Below the pieces are notes generated by a model. The model saw nothing but the letters and a program-made list of their open reading frames with translations. It had not been told where the DNA came from and ran no database searches. From NCBI GenBank assembly GCA_034359265.1, contig CP136893.1, positions 41,675,501 to 41,739,500 on the forward strand: 64,000 bases of DNA. Direction: 5' to 3'. Below, one piece after another: positions 12,303 through 23,524 of this stretch (its first letter is position 1; each line of letters starts with the position of its first letter). The translations under genes were made by a program, and so were the position numbers. The DNA is from Canna indica. Lineage: Eukaryota > Streptophyta > Magnoliopsida > Zingiberales > Cannaceae.

Positions 12303-13744
12303 TGTTGGCTTAAGGTTTTTCATCTTAGTTTTAATCTCGGTTTTAATAATAACAAACATGGAACTAATGACTTCATTGAGAAATCTTTCAGGTTCCATTT
12401 TGGTTAGCATTCGATGTCCTCGGTCGAAAATATCGGAAGAAATCGAAAAATCAGAAGGACATTAATCGTCGCGCTCGGGTTCGTCGTGGAACATCTCAAA
12501 GTTCGACATATGCACCAAAGACGTATTGGACGAGTCCAAAGATCACATGGAAAGCTCTCTAAATTGATGCTCGTTGAAAGCCGGAACCCAAAAATGAAGC
12601 GCGGAAGAAGAAGGCTGAAAAAAATCAAGTTCAGTCTATGTTCGGTCGATCGGCCGATCGACCAAATAGTGTTCAGAAAATGGCAGTAGACTTGTCGGTC
12701 GACCGAATGTTCAAAAAATGGCAGTAGCCAATCAGTCGACCCGTCGGTCAACCGAAGATGGTGTAGAAATTGGCTAAGGCTACTTCGGTCGACCGACATA
12801 GGTGAAATATTGGTAGTGCATGCGTCGGTCGACCGAATCGGTCGACCGGATTGCAAATCGTGGATACACGCCTCTAGCTTCATTGCATCGGTCGACCGAT
12901 GGGTCGACCGGATACAAATCGCTCATCTCGCGACTCATTCGGTCGACCGCATAGAGAGATTGAGCGGCGGTCACTCGAGCGGCCGATCGGTCGGTCGACC
13001 GACGATCGACCGAACGGCGGTAACGGCTAGTTTTTCGCCCATTGAGCTACCATTTCTTCGAAGAGGTTATAAATATCCCTCATCTAACTCTTTTAATCGC
13101 ACTTACAGATTCAATTGATCAATTAAGAAGTGATTTGAGCCTTCAAAGAAATTGATTTGCTGCGCCCTGTTCTAGCGTCAACATCCTTCACAAGCGCCCA
13201 GTTCTGCTTCCCTCAACTCTGCTACAACTTGAGTCTATCATCTGACAAGTTGAAGGAGTGAAGGCTTGGGAAAAGAGCTTTGGTTTTTCTTTCTATTCTT
13301 AAGCTTTTTTGCATTGTATTTGAAGTTTTATTTCAGACGTGTTTTTGTATCTGTAATAGCTTGCTAGGTGTACTAGAGAAACACTTAGGGTTAGACTTTG
13401 TAGATTTGTGTTTTGCCTAGGTGAATAGGTTTAAGGAGTTCTCTAAGAGGTGAGAATTGTATCCTCAGTTGTATTCAAAGGGAAACACAAGTTCTATAAA
13501 GTAGTTGGTTAGAAATCCCCGGTGTGGAGTCAAGGTAGTGGAGTAGGCGGTTGGTCGAACCACTATAAATACGTGTGTTAGCATTGGCAGCTTGTTTGTC
13601 TTTATTGCCTTATCTGTATTGCTTCCGCTTGCTATAAATGTCGTGCTTAGACTAACAAATCAAGAAACGATTAAAATCAAAATTAGGCGACAAATTTAGT
13701 TAACACACTATTCACCCCCCTCTAGTGTTGCCATTTCCCCAACA
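12303..13744 (+). repeat. 5' LTR of the 11.2 kb element (LTR B)
   Basis: TGTTGGCTTAAGG to CCCCAACA. It has a GGTCGACC array at about 12647-13015 and TATAAATAT at 13068. It closely matches the 22039 LTR, including the leader after the TATA box. The primer-binding site follows at once. Confidence 0.87.
12647..13077 (+). promoter_or_regulatory. LTR B U3 array of GGTCGACC palindromes and TATA box
   Basis: Repeated CGGTCGACCGA cores are interleaved with AAATGGCAGTAG. The TATAAATAT box at 13068 lies about 50 bp after the last core. Confidence 0.55.
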
Positions 13745-13746
13745 AT

Positions 13747-13758
13747 TGGTATCAGAGC
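13747..13758 (+). other. Primer-binding site (initiator tRNA-Met)
   Basis: TGGTATCAGAGC lies two bases after the LTR end. It is complementary to the 3' end of plant initiator tRNA-Met, the usual primer for these elements. Confidence 0.9.
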
Positions 13759-13813
13759 GGATCATAGATTGAGATTTCACCATCTCCTCTACATCGTCTC
13801 TTGATCCAAAAAA

Positions 13814-13887
13814 TGGCACTAGAGTCGGTAGCATCTTCACCTCCTAGGTTCGATTAATCGAACTTTGGTCTTTGGAAATCTAGAATG
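13814..13887 (+). pseudogene. Gag start, cut by a solo LTR
   Basis: Reads MALESVASSPPRFD, a stop, then SNFGLWKSRM. This is the usual N-terminus of Copia gag (normally a short run, FDG-N-F-x-W-K-x-R-M). The frame is cut after the final M codon by the solo LTR and resumes at 15447. Confidence 0.75.
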
Positions 13888-15446
13888 TGTTGGCTTAAGG
13901 TTTTCAACCTTCGTCTTAATCTCGGTTTTGATGATAACAAACATAGAACAAATATTTCATTGAGAAATCTTTCAGGTTCCATGTCGGTTAGCGTTCAATG
14001 TCCTCGATCGAATAAATCGGAAGGACATTGATCATCACGCTCGGGTTCGTCGCGGAAATTTCTCGAAGATCGACGTGTGCACCAATGACGTCTTGGACAA
14101 GTCTAAAGAACACATGGAAAGCTCTTCAAGATGACGCACGCTGAAGGCCGGAACCCAAAAATGAAGCGCGCAAGAAAAATGGCTGAAAAATTAATATCAG
14201 CCTATGTTCGGTCTTCCGGTCGGTCGACCGAATAGGGTTAGGAAAATGGCAGAAGCCATTTTGGTCGACCGATCGATCGACCGAAGAATGCCGTAAATCG
14301 GCAATAGCCTCTCGGTGTCGACCGATCGGTTGATCGAAGATGGGTAAAAATAGGCAGTGGGCTACTTCGATCGATCTGGCGGTCGATCGAACGGTCGACC
14401 AACGAAGCCAGAAATGGGCAGTAGCCTTGTTGGTCGACCGAATTGCAGATAGCTGAAGCTGCAACTTGCGTTGGTCGACCGAGCGGTCGATCGGATTGAG
14501 CGAACACAAGATCTGCGTCTGGCGGTCGACCGGTCGATCGATCGCACAGACAGAATAGGCAGCGATCGATCGGTCGGTCGACCGGCCAATCGACTGAGCG
14601 GCTATAACGGATAGTTTTCTACCCGTTGACCTACTATTTCTTTGAGAGGGTATAAATATACCTCATCTAACTCATTTTAATTCTCTCCTCTCATTGTTAC
14701 AGTTTTAATTGAGCATTCAAAGGAGATTTTTAAGCCTTCCAAAAGATTAAGTGCTTGCGCTCGATTCTTTCGCCGACAACTTCTTCAAGCGCACACTCTG
14801 CCTCAACTCGGGAATTGATTCGAGCTCTACGACTCAGCGAGTTGGAGGTTCCAAGGCTTGGAAAAGAGCATTTACTCTTGGTTTATTCTTTAGCTCTTTT
14901 CATTGTAACTGTTATTTTAACTTGTTTTTTGAACTTGTTTTTTGTTGGATTTGTGCGTGTGAAAGACCTAGGATTGTTTTGTCGTGTGTGTGGAAGTGGT
15001 TACCTTGGTGAAAAGGTTTAAAGCCACTTGTGTAAGCATAATTTACTAGGATTAGTTGAGTTGTCCCTTAGGGTTGAGGTGGAAGAGTGCTCTCGGTAAG
15101 AAGGCGAAGACTTCCGGGTGTGGAAGTGCCTTAGGTCGAAAGTGCGACTTTTCGAGTCAAAGTTCTCATTGTAAGGGAAACAATAATTAATCTAGTAAAC
15201 CTAGTTTGGAAATCCTAAGCGGGGTGCTTAGGTAGTGGAGTAGGCATTAGGATCGAACCACTATAAATTTGTGTGTTTGCATTGATACTCTATTTTGTGC
15301 TTAATTGTTTATCTTGCTTCCGCATCCAATCGTAAAATTGCAACTTGCCTAAGTGATCTAAGTAAATGATTAAAATTGAACTTAGGCTAATTAATTTAGT
15401 TAACACACTATTCACCCCCCCCTCCAGTGTTGTCATTTCTCCAACA
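13888..15446 (+). mobile_element. Solo LTR (LTR C, 1559 bp) nested in gag, TSD GAATG
   Basis: Runs from TGTTGGCTTAAGG to CTCCAACA, with direct repeats GAATG at 13883-13887 and 15447-15451. It is in the same orientation and family as its host element but closer to LTR A. It has its own GGTCGACC array (about 14205-14600) and TATAAATATA at 14651. No second LTR or internal region, hence solo. Confidence 0.9.
14205..14660 (+). promoter_or_regulatory. LTR C U3 array of GGTCGACC palindromes and TATA box
   Basis: About a dozen CGGTCGACC or CGATCGATCG cores lie between 14205 and 14600, spaced by GGCAGTAGCC-like phrases, then TATAAATATA at 14651. Confidence 0.55.
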
Positions 15447-16757
15447 GAATGTACACCTAGTTAAAGACTAGAGGTTTTGATGTTTATAACATGATAAAAT
15501 TAGAATACATTGAACCTAAGGTTGACATGCATGATTGGAGTGAACATGATAAGAAAATATTTCAATTTAATGGAGATGCTATGTATAGCATTTTTTGTAC
15601 CTTACCGAATAGCATCCTTGAAAAAGTCATGCATTGCACTTCGGCTTTTGATATTTAGGCAACATTAAATATGTTATATGATTATGCTAAAACCGAAGAG
15701 CTTAATACTTTCGTTGAGGGTGGTGATGACAATGGTCATCCCCCTAGTACTAAACTCGATTTTGATGATCGTAGTGCTTCTAGTCAAAGAAGCAAATCAA
15801 AAAGCCGAAAAAGAAAGGTGATATGCTACTTGTGCAAGGAAAATGAATACATTAAAAGGAATTGTCCTTCATCAAAGAAGAATGCCAAGAAGCAGACAAG
15901 TGCTTCAACATCCACCTCCAAATCACAAGAAGCATCCTCTTGTCATGACAATGAAGCTACATCGAACTTTTGCCTCATGGGTCTTCGGAATGAGGTAAAA
16001 TCTTCTATTTCTAGTCATGATAGAAATCTTGATAGTGATAATAATGATAGTAGCTCAAATTCTTTAGATATGACTTATAATGAGCTATTAGAAGAATCTA
16101 AGAAGATGTATGCCTCGCTTATAAAAAAGGAAAATTTAAGGCTTGATTCACAAGTGCATGAATTAGAGAAAGAGAAATTGAATACTAGTTTTGCTAATTC
16201 TTGTCATGACAATTTTAAGATTGAAATTGAAGACTTAAAAAGTGAGAATATTGATTTGAAAAATGAAAATGATGATTTGAAAATTGAATTGAAAAATATC
16301 TCAAAAGTTGAGATTGAAATTTTGAAAGTAGAAAATACAAAGATCAAAAATGAAAATAGTATGATGAAATCTCAATTGCATGCTATTCACAAATCCATGA
16401 GTGATTTAAAAAATGAGGTTGTAATATTAAATAGGAAAATCAATAATTTATCAAATACATCTTCCTTTAAGAACTCTAGAAATAAAAATGCTTATGTAAA
16501 GAATGCTAATGTTCATCATCGTTCTCATGTCAAGCATTCCTCATTTAAACCTCATGTTTAAAAGAAAAAGTTTCATGGAAATTGTTTTTGTTGTGGGTTT
16601 ATATGGTCATGTCATTCATGATTGTGCATTTAAAAGAAATCCAAGTGTTGCTAAGACACTTTGGGTTCCTAGGCCAACTCACCCCCAAGGACCCAAAGCC
16701 ATTTGGGTACCAAAAGTCTCATGCTCTTTGATAGGGGGAGCTACCACACAAGGGTAA
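15447..16757 (+). pseudogene. SIRE-like Copia gag, downstream part, with long coiled coil
   Basis: The longest open part is 15671-16561 (296 codons). A first zinc-knuckle-like site, CYLCKENEYIKRNC, has Tyr where His is required. A serine-rich linker follows, then about 120 residues of heptad-like Leu/Ile/Asn/Glu/Lys coiled coil (EIEDLKSENIDLKNENDDLK). After a stop at 16559 the same frame gives a canonical CX2CX4HX4C knuckle (CFCCGLYGHVIHDC) and two WVPK motifs. Earlier stops (for example just before 15661) show the gene is dead. The product would be a nucleocapsid-type RNA-binding protein. Confidence 0.75.
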
Positions 16758-17758
16758 AGGAGATTGAAGAATTGAAGTTGACCAATGAGTTGAAGGAAGG
16801 ATCCCTACATGGTTGCAACTTTAAAGTCTTCATCTAGACTATATGTCTATGGTAAAGTTGGCATCAAATACTTTGGTATCATCTCCCATACTTACTTGAT
16901 TAAATTAGAGTTGGAGTTTTGATACATGCTTAATATTAGTATATTTGCCGCTCATGATATGCTTTTAAAAATGTTTTTGATTTTTGATTTTTGGTCTTTT
17001 TGGAAACCTATGTGGATTGTAATGGGCCTAAGCGACCTTGCGATTTTAAATCGTAGGCTCATTGTGGCCTTTCGGTTTTCAAGCAATAGGAAGGGTTGGA
17101 GATCTTATGTTTTAAAATTTCATATTTTGAGATCTCTCGATTCGTTTCGGATTCACGATAATTTATTTTGAAATGGATTTCAAACTATCTAGCAAAGTGG
17201 ATTTTGAAAATGATACTTGATTATTTGCTATTTGGTTTGGGTTGCTTGCTAGTAGCTTTATTTTCATGAAATCTACTAATGAAGTCTACTTGCAAGTTGT
17301 GAATGTTAATGAAAGGCTATGCTATCATGAAGAACATTGAAAAGTAAATGACAAGTTTGGCAAAATTCACTTGAAAAGAGGTATGGATTTGACTTTTGTT
17401 AAAATCTTGCTCAATTACCTCAATAATTATACTTGAATAATGTCTCTATACTTATGATTGATTTTGCATGATAAATGATTGAATTTTCATGAGTAGGCAA
17501 TTTCATGATATTAATATTGAATGAAATTCAACTAGTTTAAAATTTCTTATTAGAGACCTCATTTTGAGTAAACACCAAATGAACATGTTTAGATACACAT
17601 ATCACATGAGTCTAGGTATTTAAAATTAAAAATTCATGTCTAGATAAACAATGTGATAACTATATCACTTTAGGGGACTTAAACTTGGAAAAGTTTGACC
17701 CAAGTCAACAAATTGACTTGGACACTTCATTTTAAGTCCAAACTTCATAAACATGTTT
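16758..17758. other. Non-coding internal spacer of the 11.2 kb element
   Basis: AT-rich, with diverged repeats of phrases such as TTTGACCCAAGTCAAC and ACTTGGACACTTCATTTTAA that recur at 20290-20620 and 21350-21690. No gene is visible where protease and integrase would normally start. Confidence 0.6.
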
Positions 17759-18225
17759 TGTTATGTCCGGGTATTAAAAAAAAAAAAAAGTGGAGAGGTG
17801 GCAGTGGCAGGTGGCAGTGGGAGAGGGGTGGTGTGATTGTTGAGTGGTTTTAAAGAGGGAATGTGTGAGGAGAGGTAGAGAAGAAGAGGAGGAAGAGAGG
17901 GTGCCTGCGCACGTAGGGAGGAGGTCGAGGAGGAGTCGACGCGTGTCACCGGTGGAGCTCGTCGTCGCCGGAGTCGCGGGATCGAGGTAGGAGATCTCTC
18001 CCTTCTCCTTTACTTCCGCGTTTATCTTTCGACGATGACGACGAAGGACGAGGTCGCGATGAGGAGCCGTGCCGGGCTGGCGGCTGGCTGGCCGTGCTTG
18101 GTGGTGGCTTTCCCGGCCACTGCTCGGCCGCCAGTGGGTCGGATCGAGCCAGGAGGTCGATAAGAGGGCGGAGAGGTCGGCGTGTGGGTCGTAGGCGGCA
18201 GCCGAGAGGGAGAGAGGAGGGGTCC

Positions 18226-18266
<41 letters not shown>

Positions 18267-20192
18267 AGAGAGAGAGAGAGAGAGAGAGAGAGGTGGTGGT
18301 TGTCCCGCCGGTCGCGGAGGTCGGGGAGAGGGCGGTCGTGCCGCCGGGATGATCGCCGGCCGCTGGGATGGCCGGCCGGCGTGGGTTCGAGCGGAGCAGG
18401 GAGGTGGCGTTGGGCGCAAGGGCAAGGGGCGGGGGTGAGGGGAGAGGGAGACGAGTGGGTTGGATAAATAGTATTTTAGAGAATAGAGTTGTATCATATG
18501 AAATTGGGTTGATTTATGAATTATTAGGGTATTTTTGTAGTTGATCGTAGAGTCGTCAGATCGAGTTGAGGTTAATACCAAAGTTGTAGATTTTCGTGTG
18601 CTGAACGCGATGGTGGTGTCGGATTTCATATTGGAGATCATTTGGTATGATTTTGATATATTTTAGTATTTTGCTGTTGTTTAGTAATTGAATGATATAG
18701 TTATGTTTGAAATTAATTTAGTTGGTGGGCCCCGAGTTGTCGGTTGAAGTTGAGGTGAATAGTAATCTTGATCTTTTTCGCGTGCTGAACGCGATGGTGG
18801 GGTTAGTTTTCCAAGAAAGCATTGTTAGGTTGTTCTTTCAGTTGGTTAGTGGTTGAGGTTGTCGAGGTGTTTAAATAATAGTAAATTATTAGTCTGAGAA
18901 TTTAGTCGATTGATTGGTGTGAAATAATTGTGGTTTGGAGAATGAGTTGAGCATGGGTGTTTGGAGAGTGTGCTGAGTGTGGGTTGAGCCTGCAAGTCTG
19001 TTGTTGATTTGTCGTCGGAGATAAATTACGGAAATACCTTTGCTTCCATTGTTTGGTTTGTTTCCTGAAATTATTGAACTCATGTTGCATATTATTGTTG
19101 GACATGCCATGTAGAGGAATTGCATGTGTTGCATTTTATTATTGCTTATTGGTGTTTATTCTTGATCATAGTATATTGTACTAATCCTACAGTGCATTGG
19201 ATTAGTCATTGTATGCATAGTGCCATGTTGATATATGTGGTGGTGTTTACTTGTCGATCATGTTCTTATCCTGTTGATCATGTCATAATCAATTGGAGTT
19301 GTTATATTGTTGATCATGATGATGTTATGTTAGTAGCATGTTGATCATGTCATAATCACTTGGAGTTGTTGCTATGTTGTTGATCATGGTGATATACCTT
19401 GTTGCACTCTTGGAGTCGAGTTGCATGGTTGCTGTCGATCTGGAGGCTACGGCCTCGGAGAGGACTTCGGTCCATGACCATTTTATTGCGGTACCCTCCA
19501 GACATGGGTGAGGGTATGGATATTGACTAGTCACTTTGGGCACCTTCGGGTGTGCGGATGTCGGATACGACGCCCGTCGGGCTACCTGCTTGGTGGGGGT
19601 AGTCGCGTCACCGTTGGAGCGGACGGTTGATGCCACTCTATGGGTGGTAGAGTGTGGGGTTTTTACCCAATGGTCCACACGCTCGATGATTCAGTTGATG
19701 TTGTTTAGGAGTAGGTGATGTGTATTTGTTGTGTTCATCGCCTTTGACTGCATCTTAGGCCATGTTGTTATTCATTGTCGAGTTGACACTTGATACTTGT
19801 TGATCATATTGTGATTCTCCTACTCAGCATTCGTTGATCTCCGTTGTTTTTGCTTCAGACTTGCAGGGGTGAGCAGTCGATTTGTAGATCGAGGTGTAGA
19901 TAGTTTTTGGACAGCTAGTAGTCAGTCGTAGATGTGGAGCTCTGATGGCGACTGCTTTTGTATTTTGGTTTGTTTTGTCATCTTATAGCTCGGCTTTGAT
20001 ATTGTTATTTTGGAGCTATAATTTGTAGATCAATTTTATATTTGGTTAAATATTGTATTTGATCGAACTTATGAATTGTAGTTATTGGTTTTTATGTTGT
20101 TGTTGTATTTTATGTGATTATTCATGGCTTTTCCTTCCGCTGCGCGGTGTTCGGATCGCCGTCGCGTCTCGGGTCGGGGCCGGGGCGCGACA
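17759..20192 (+). mobile_element. Gypsy-type solo LTR (2434 bp), TSD TGTTT
   Basis: Starts TGTTATGTCCGGGTATT and ends GGGGCCGGGGCGCGACA, with direct repeats TGTTT at 17754-17758 and 20193-20197. Ends and size suit a Del/Tekay-type LTR. It contains a GA microsatellite (about 18234-18292). Long frames over 17946-18641 are low-complexity and not genes. Confidence 0.88.
18234..18292. repeat. (GA)n microsatellite
   Basis: An almost pure GA run inside the solo LTR, interrupted once by TTGAGA. Confidence 0.9.
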
Positions 20193-22038
20193 TGTTTAGG
20201 AATAGGTATGACATGTTTTCATGCATTTAGAATGAAAAATTCATATGGATGTGGATAAAATGACATAGAGGTCAATTCATCTTTACCTCTTTTGAACCAA
20301 GTTGATCCAAGTCAACCAATTGACTTAAAGGTCTCATTTTCAATTCATATTTGAGGAAAATGTTTAGATTTACTCATGTTAGGTATCCATAGATTTAAGG
20401 TTGAAAAATCATGAGTAAATGATAAGATTGAAACTTACCAAGTTTCATGATAACTAGCTTAATTAGTGTTGAATAAAACCATGCTAGGTTGATATCTTGA
20501 CTTGAGGACATAATTATCATTTCAAACTTGACATACACTCTTTACATGATCATTTTATGGTGTCATAAAAATTTGAATGAAAATTGAACATGTTTTAAGA
20601 ATAACTGAAAATTAAGAAAATGTCATTTCACCCAACAATTGGTATGCATTTTCAGTTATTTCTAGAGAAAAATAGAAAAATTATTTTTATCTGATTCTTG
20701 AAACTGCACTTTTACTGAAAAATCTAATTTATTGTGTAATTTTTTTTGAAAAGTTTCATCAAGAATCCGATTTATAATGAAATTTTAAAGTTGGATTTCA
20801 AAAACACAAAGTATCATCCTTCTTTAAATATCAATCTTTCCGATACTTTGATTTTTCTTCAAAAACTTCAAATGAAACTCATGTATACTATTTAGATTCC
20901 ATTTCTATATCGTTCTCATCATTCCTTGAGTGAAATCATTTCTAAAAATGATTTTGATACCTTGAGCGATATCTTGAAAAATTGAGCTTTTGGCTAAAAT
21001 CGAGATCGATTGAAAAATAGACTTTGAAAATTCATTTTGAGTTCAAACTTGATACACATACTTTAGATGATCATATCTTGGTATCTGGAAAGTTTGAAGC
21101 AAAATAGACAAGTTTTGAAAAAAAATATATACTTGAAATTTATGAAAATGCCCTTGGACTTTCAAGAATTTTATGAATTTATAGAAAACTGATTTTTGAC
21201 TGATTGTTGAACCTCTAGATTCCTTGTAAAATCTAGTTTGTCCAGTTAAAGTTTCAAAAAAATTTGTCCAACAATTGGTATCAAAAAATTTTGTCGAAGA
21301 AATAATTTTGTATGGATTTAAAAATTTGATATTTGAAAACTTGAAGTATAGTTTGACCTAAGACAATAAAGTGACTTAGAAATTTCATTTTAAGCTCAAA
21401 CTTGATTCATAGACTTATATTCTCTCATGTTTGATGTCTAGACGCTTAAGATAGAGAAAACATGAGTAGATAGCAAAACTTGATACTTAGCATTTTCATA
21501 TTTTCATGCTTAATTCAAATGAAACCGTGCTAAGTTAAAAGTTTGATTAAATGACATTAGTTTCACTTAAACTTGATATAAATGATTTAAATGACCATAT
21601 CTTGATATTTTGAAAGTTTGAATGAAATTTAAAAATGTCATAAAAAAGATATGAGTACATTCATACTTGAGTGCTATCATGTATCACTCTTTGCTATCAT
21701 GTATGATTTAAGTTTCATATTAAATATTTGTTTTCCATTCCTTTGGTTGAGATTTTTATGTTTCATGAAAAATAATCTTTATAGTCTCAACTTTATCTAG
21801 ATTGACCTTTCTTGCCCTTTTTGATTGATGTCAAAAGGGGGAGAAAATTATAGGCAAATGGGGAGAAAATTATAGGTAAAGGGGAGGAAAATATAGGAAA
21901 TCCATGCATATAGATAGGGAGAGTTCTATTATATAGATATGCATGTTGATAGGGGAAGAAATCCCATGTTTGATATCATCGATGCTTTAATGAATATATT
22001 TTCTTAAGAATGTTTGTCATCATCAAAAAGGGGGAGAT
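20193..22038. other. Non-coding internal spacer, 3' part, with polypurine tract
   Basis: A continuation of the diverged-repeat spacer. CCAACAATTGGTAT occurs twice (about 20632 and 21268), resembling the LTR end plus primer-binding site. The region ends in AAAAAGGGGGAGAT at 22025-22038, the polypurine tract before the 3' LTR, and matches 1-628. Confidence 0.65.
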
Positions 22039-23519
22039 TATTGGCTTAAGATTTTCAACCTTAGTCTTAATCTCGGTTTTGATGATAACAAACATGGAAC
22101 TAATAACTTCATTGAGAAATCTTTCAGGTTCCATTTTGGTTAGCATTCGATGTCCTCGATCAAAAATATCGAAAGAAATCAGAAAATCGAAAGGACATTG
22201 ATCGTCGCGCTCGGGTTCGTCGTGGAACATCTCAAAGTTCGACGTATGCACTAAAGACGTATTGGACGAGTCCAAAGATCACATGGAAAGCTCTCCAAGT
22301 TGATGCTCATTGAAAGCCAGAACCCAAAAATGAAGCACAGAAGAAGAAGGCTGAAAAAAATCAAGTTTAGCCTATGTTTGGTCGACCGGTCGATCGATCG
22401 AATAGTGTTAGAAAAATGGCAGTAGCCTTGCCGGTCGACCGAATGTTGCCAAAAAATGGCAGTAGCCAATCGATCGACCCGTTGGTCGACCAAAGATGGT
22501 GTAGAAATTGGCTAAGGCTACTTCGGTCGACCGGTCGATCGACCGACAGAGGTGAAATATTGGCAGTGAGTGCGTCAGTCGATCGAATCGATCGATCGGA
22601 TTGCATATCACAGTTACGCACCTCCAGCTTCACTGCATCGATCGACCGATGGGTCAACCGGATTGCGGATTGCTCTTCTCGTGACTCATTCGGTCGACCC
22701 GTCGGTCAACCGCACAGAGAGATTGAGCGATGGTCGCTCGAGTGGTCGATCGGTCGGTCGATCGACGATCGACCGAACGGCGGTAACGACTAGTTTTCCA
22801 TTCGTTTTCCGCCCGTTGAGCTGTTGTTTCTTCGAAGAGGTTATAAATATCCCTCATCTAACTCTTTTAACCGCACTTACAGATTCAATTGAGCAATTAA
22901 TAAGTGATTTGAGCCTTCAAAGAAATTGATTTGTTGTGCCCTGTTCTTCCGTCAACATCCTTCTTAAGCGCCCAGTTCTGCTTCCCTCAACTCTGCTACA
23001 ACTCGAGTCTATCATCTGACAAGCTGAAGGAGTGAAGGCTTGGGAAAAGAGCTTTGGTTTTTCTTTCTATTCTTAAGCTCTTTTGCATTGTATTTGAAGT
23101 TTTATTTCAGACGTGTTTTTGTATCTGTAATAGCTTGCTAGGTGTGCTAGAGAAACACTTTGGGTTAGACTTTGTAAATTTGTGTTTTGCTTAGGTGAAT
23201 AGGTTTGAGGAGTTCTCCGAGAGGTGAGAATTGTGTCCTCAGTTGTATTCAAAGGGAAACACAAGTTCTATAAATTAGTTGGTTAGAAATCCTTGGTGTG
23301 GAACCAAGGTAGTGGAGTAGGCGGTTGGCCGAACCACTATAAATACGTGTGTTAGCATTGGCAGCTTGTTTGTGTTTATTGTCTTATCTGTATTGCTTCC
23401 GCTTGCTATAAATATCGTGCTTAGCCTAACAATTCAAGAAACGATTAAAATTGAAATTAGGCAATAAATTTACTTAACACACTATTCACCCCCCCTCTAG
23501 TGTTGTCATTTCCCCAACA
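22039..23519 (+). repeat. 3' LTR of the 11.2 kb element (LTR D)
   Basis: Starts TATTGGCTTAAG (the terminal TG has become TA) and ends CCCCAACA. It is nearly the same as LTR B downstream of the TATA box (TATAAATAT near 22842). CATAT follows, completing the target duplication. Confidence 0.87.
22378..22850 (+). promoter_or_regulatory. LTR D U3 array of GGTCGACC palindromes and TATA box
   Basis: Same arrangement as in LTR B. Several cores have decayed to CGATCGATCG, as expected if methylated CpG mutates. Confidence 0.55.
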
Positions 23520-23524
23520 CATAT

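Larger units (their letters stand above)
12303..23519 (+). mobile_element. Complete non-autonomous LTR retrotransposon with two nested solo LTRs, TSD CATAT
   Basis: Bounded by LTRs 12303-13744 and 22039-23519 and by identical direct repeats CATAT (12298-12302 and 23520-23524). Parts in order: 5' LTR, primer-binding site for initiator tRNA-Met (13747-13758), gag start, nested solo LTR (13888-15446), rest of gag, non-coding spacer, nested Gypsy solo LTR (17759-20192), spacer, polypurine tract, 3' LTR. No protease, integrase or RT is visible, so it must have been mobilised in trans. The gag resembles SIRE-type Copia elements: two zinc-knuckle regions around a long coiled coil, then WVPK motifs. 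Confidence 0.85.

Noticed and set aside
17946..18641. 231-codon minus-strand frame rich in Pro, Ser, Arg
   Set aside because: Lies inside a solo LTR and spans a GA microsatellite. Low complexity, no domain.
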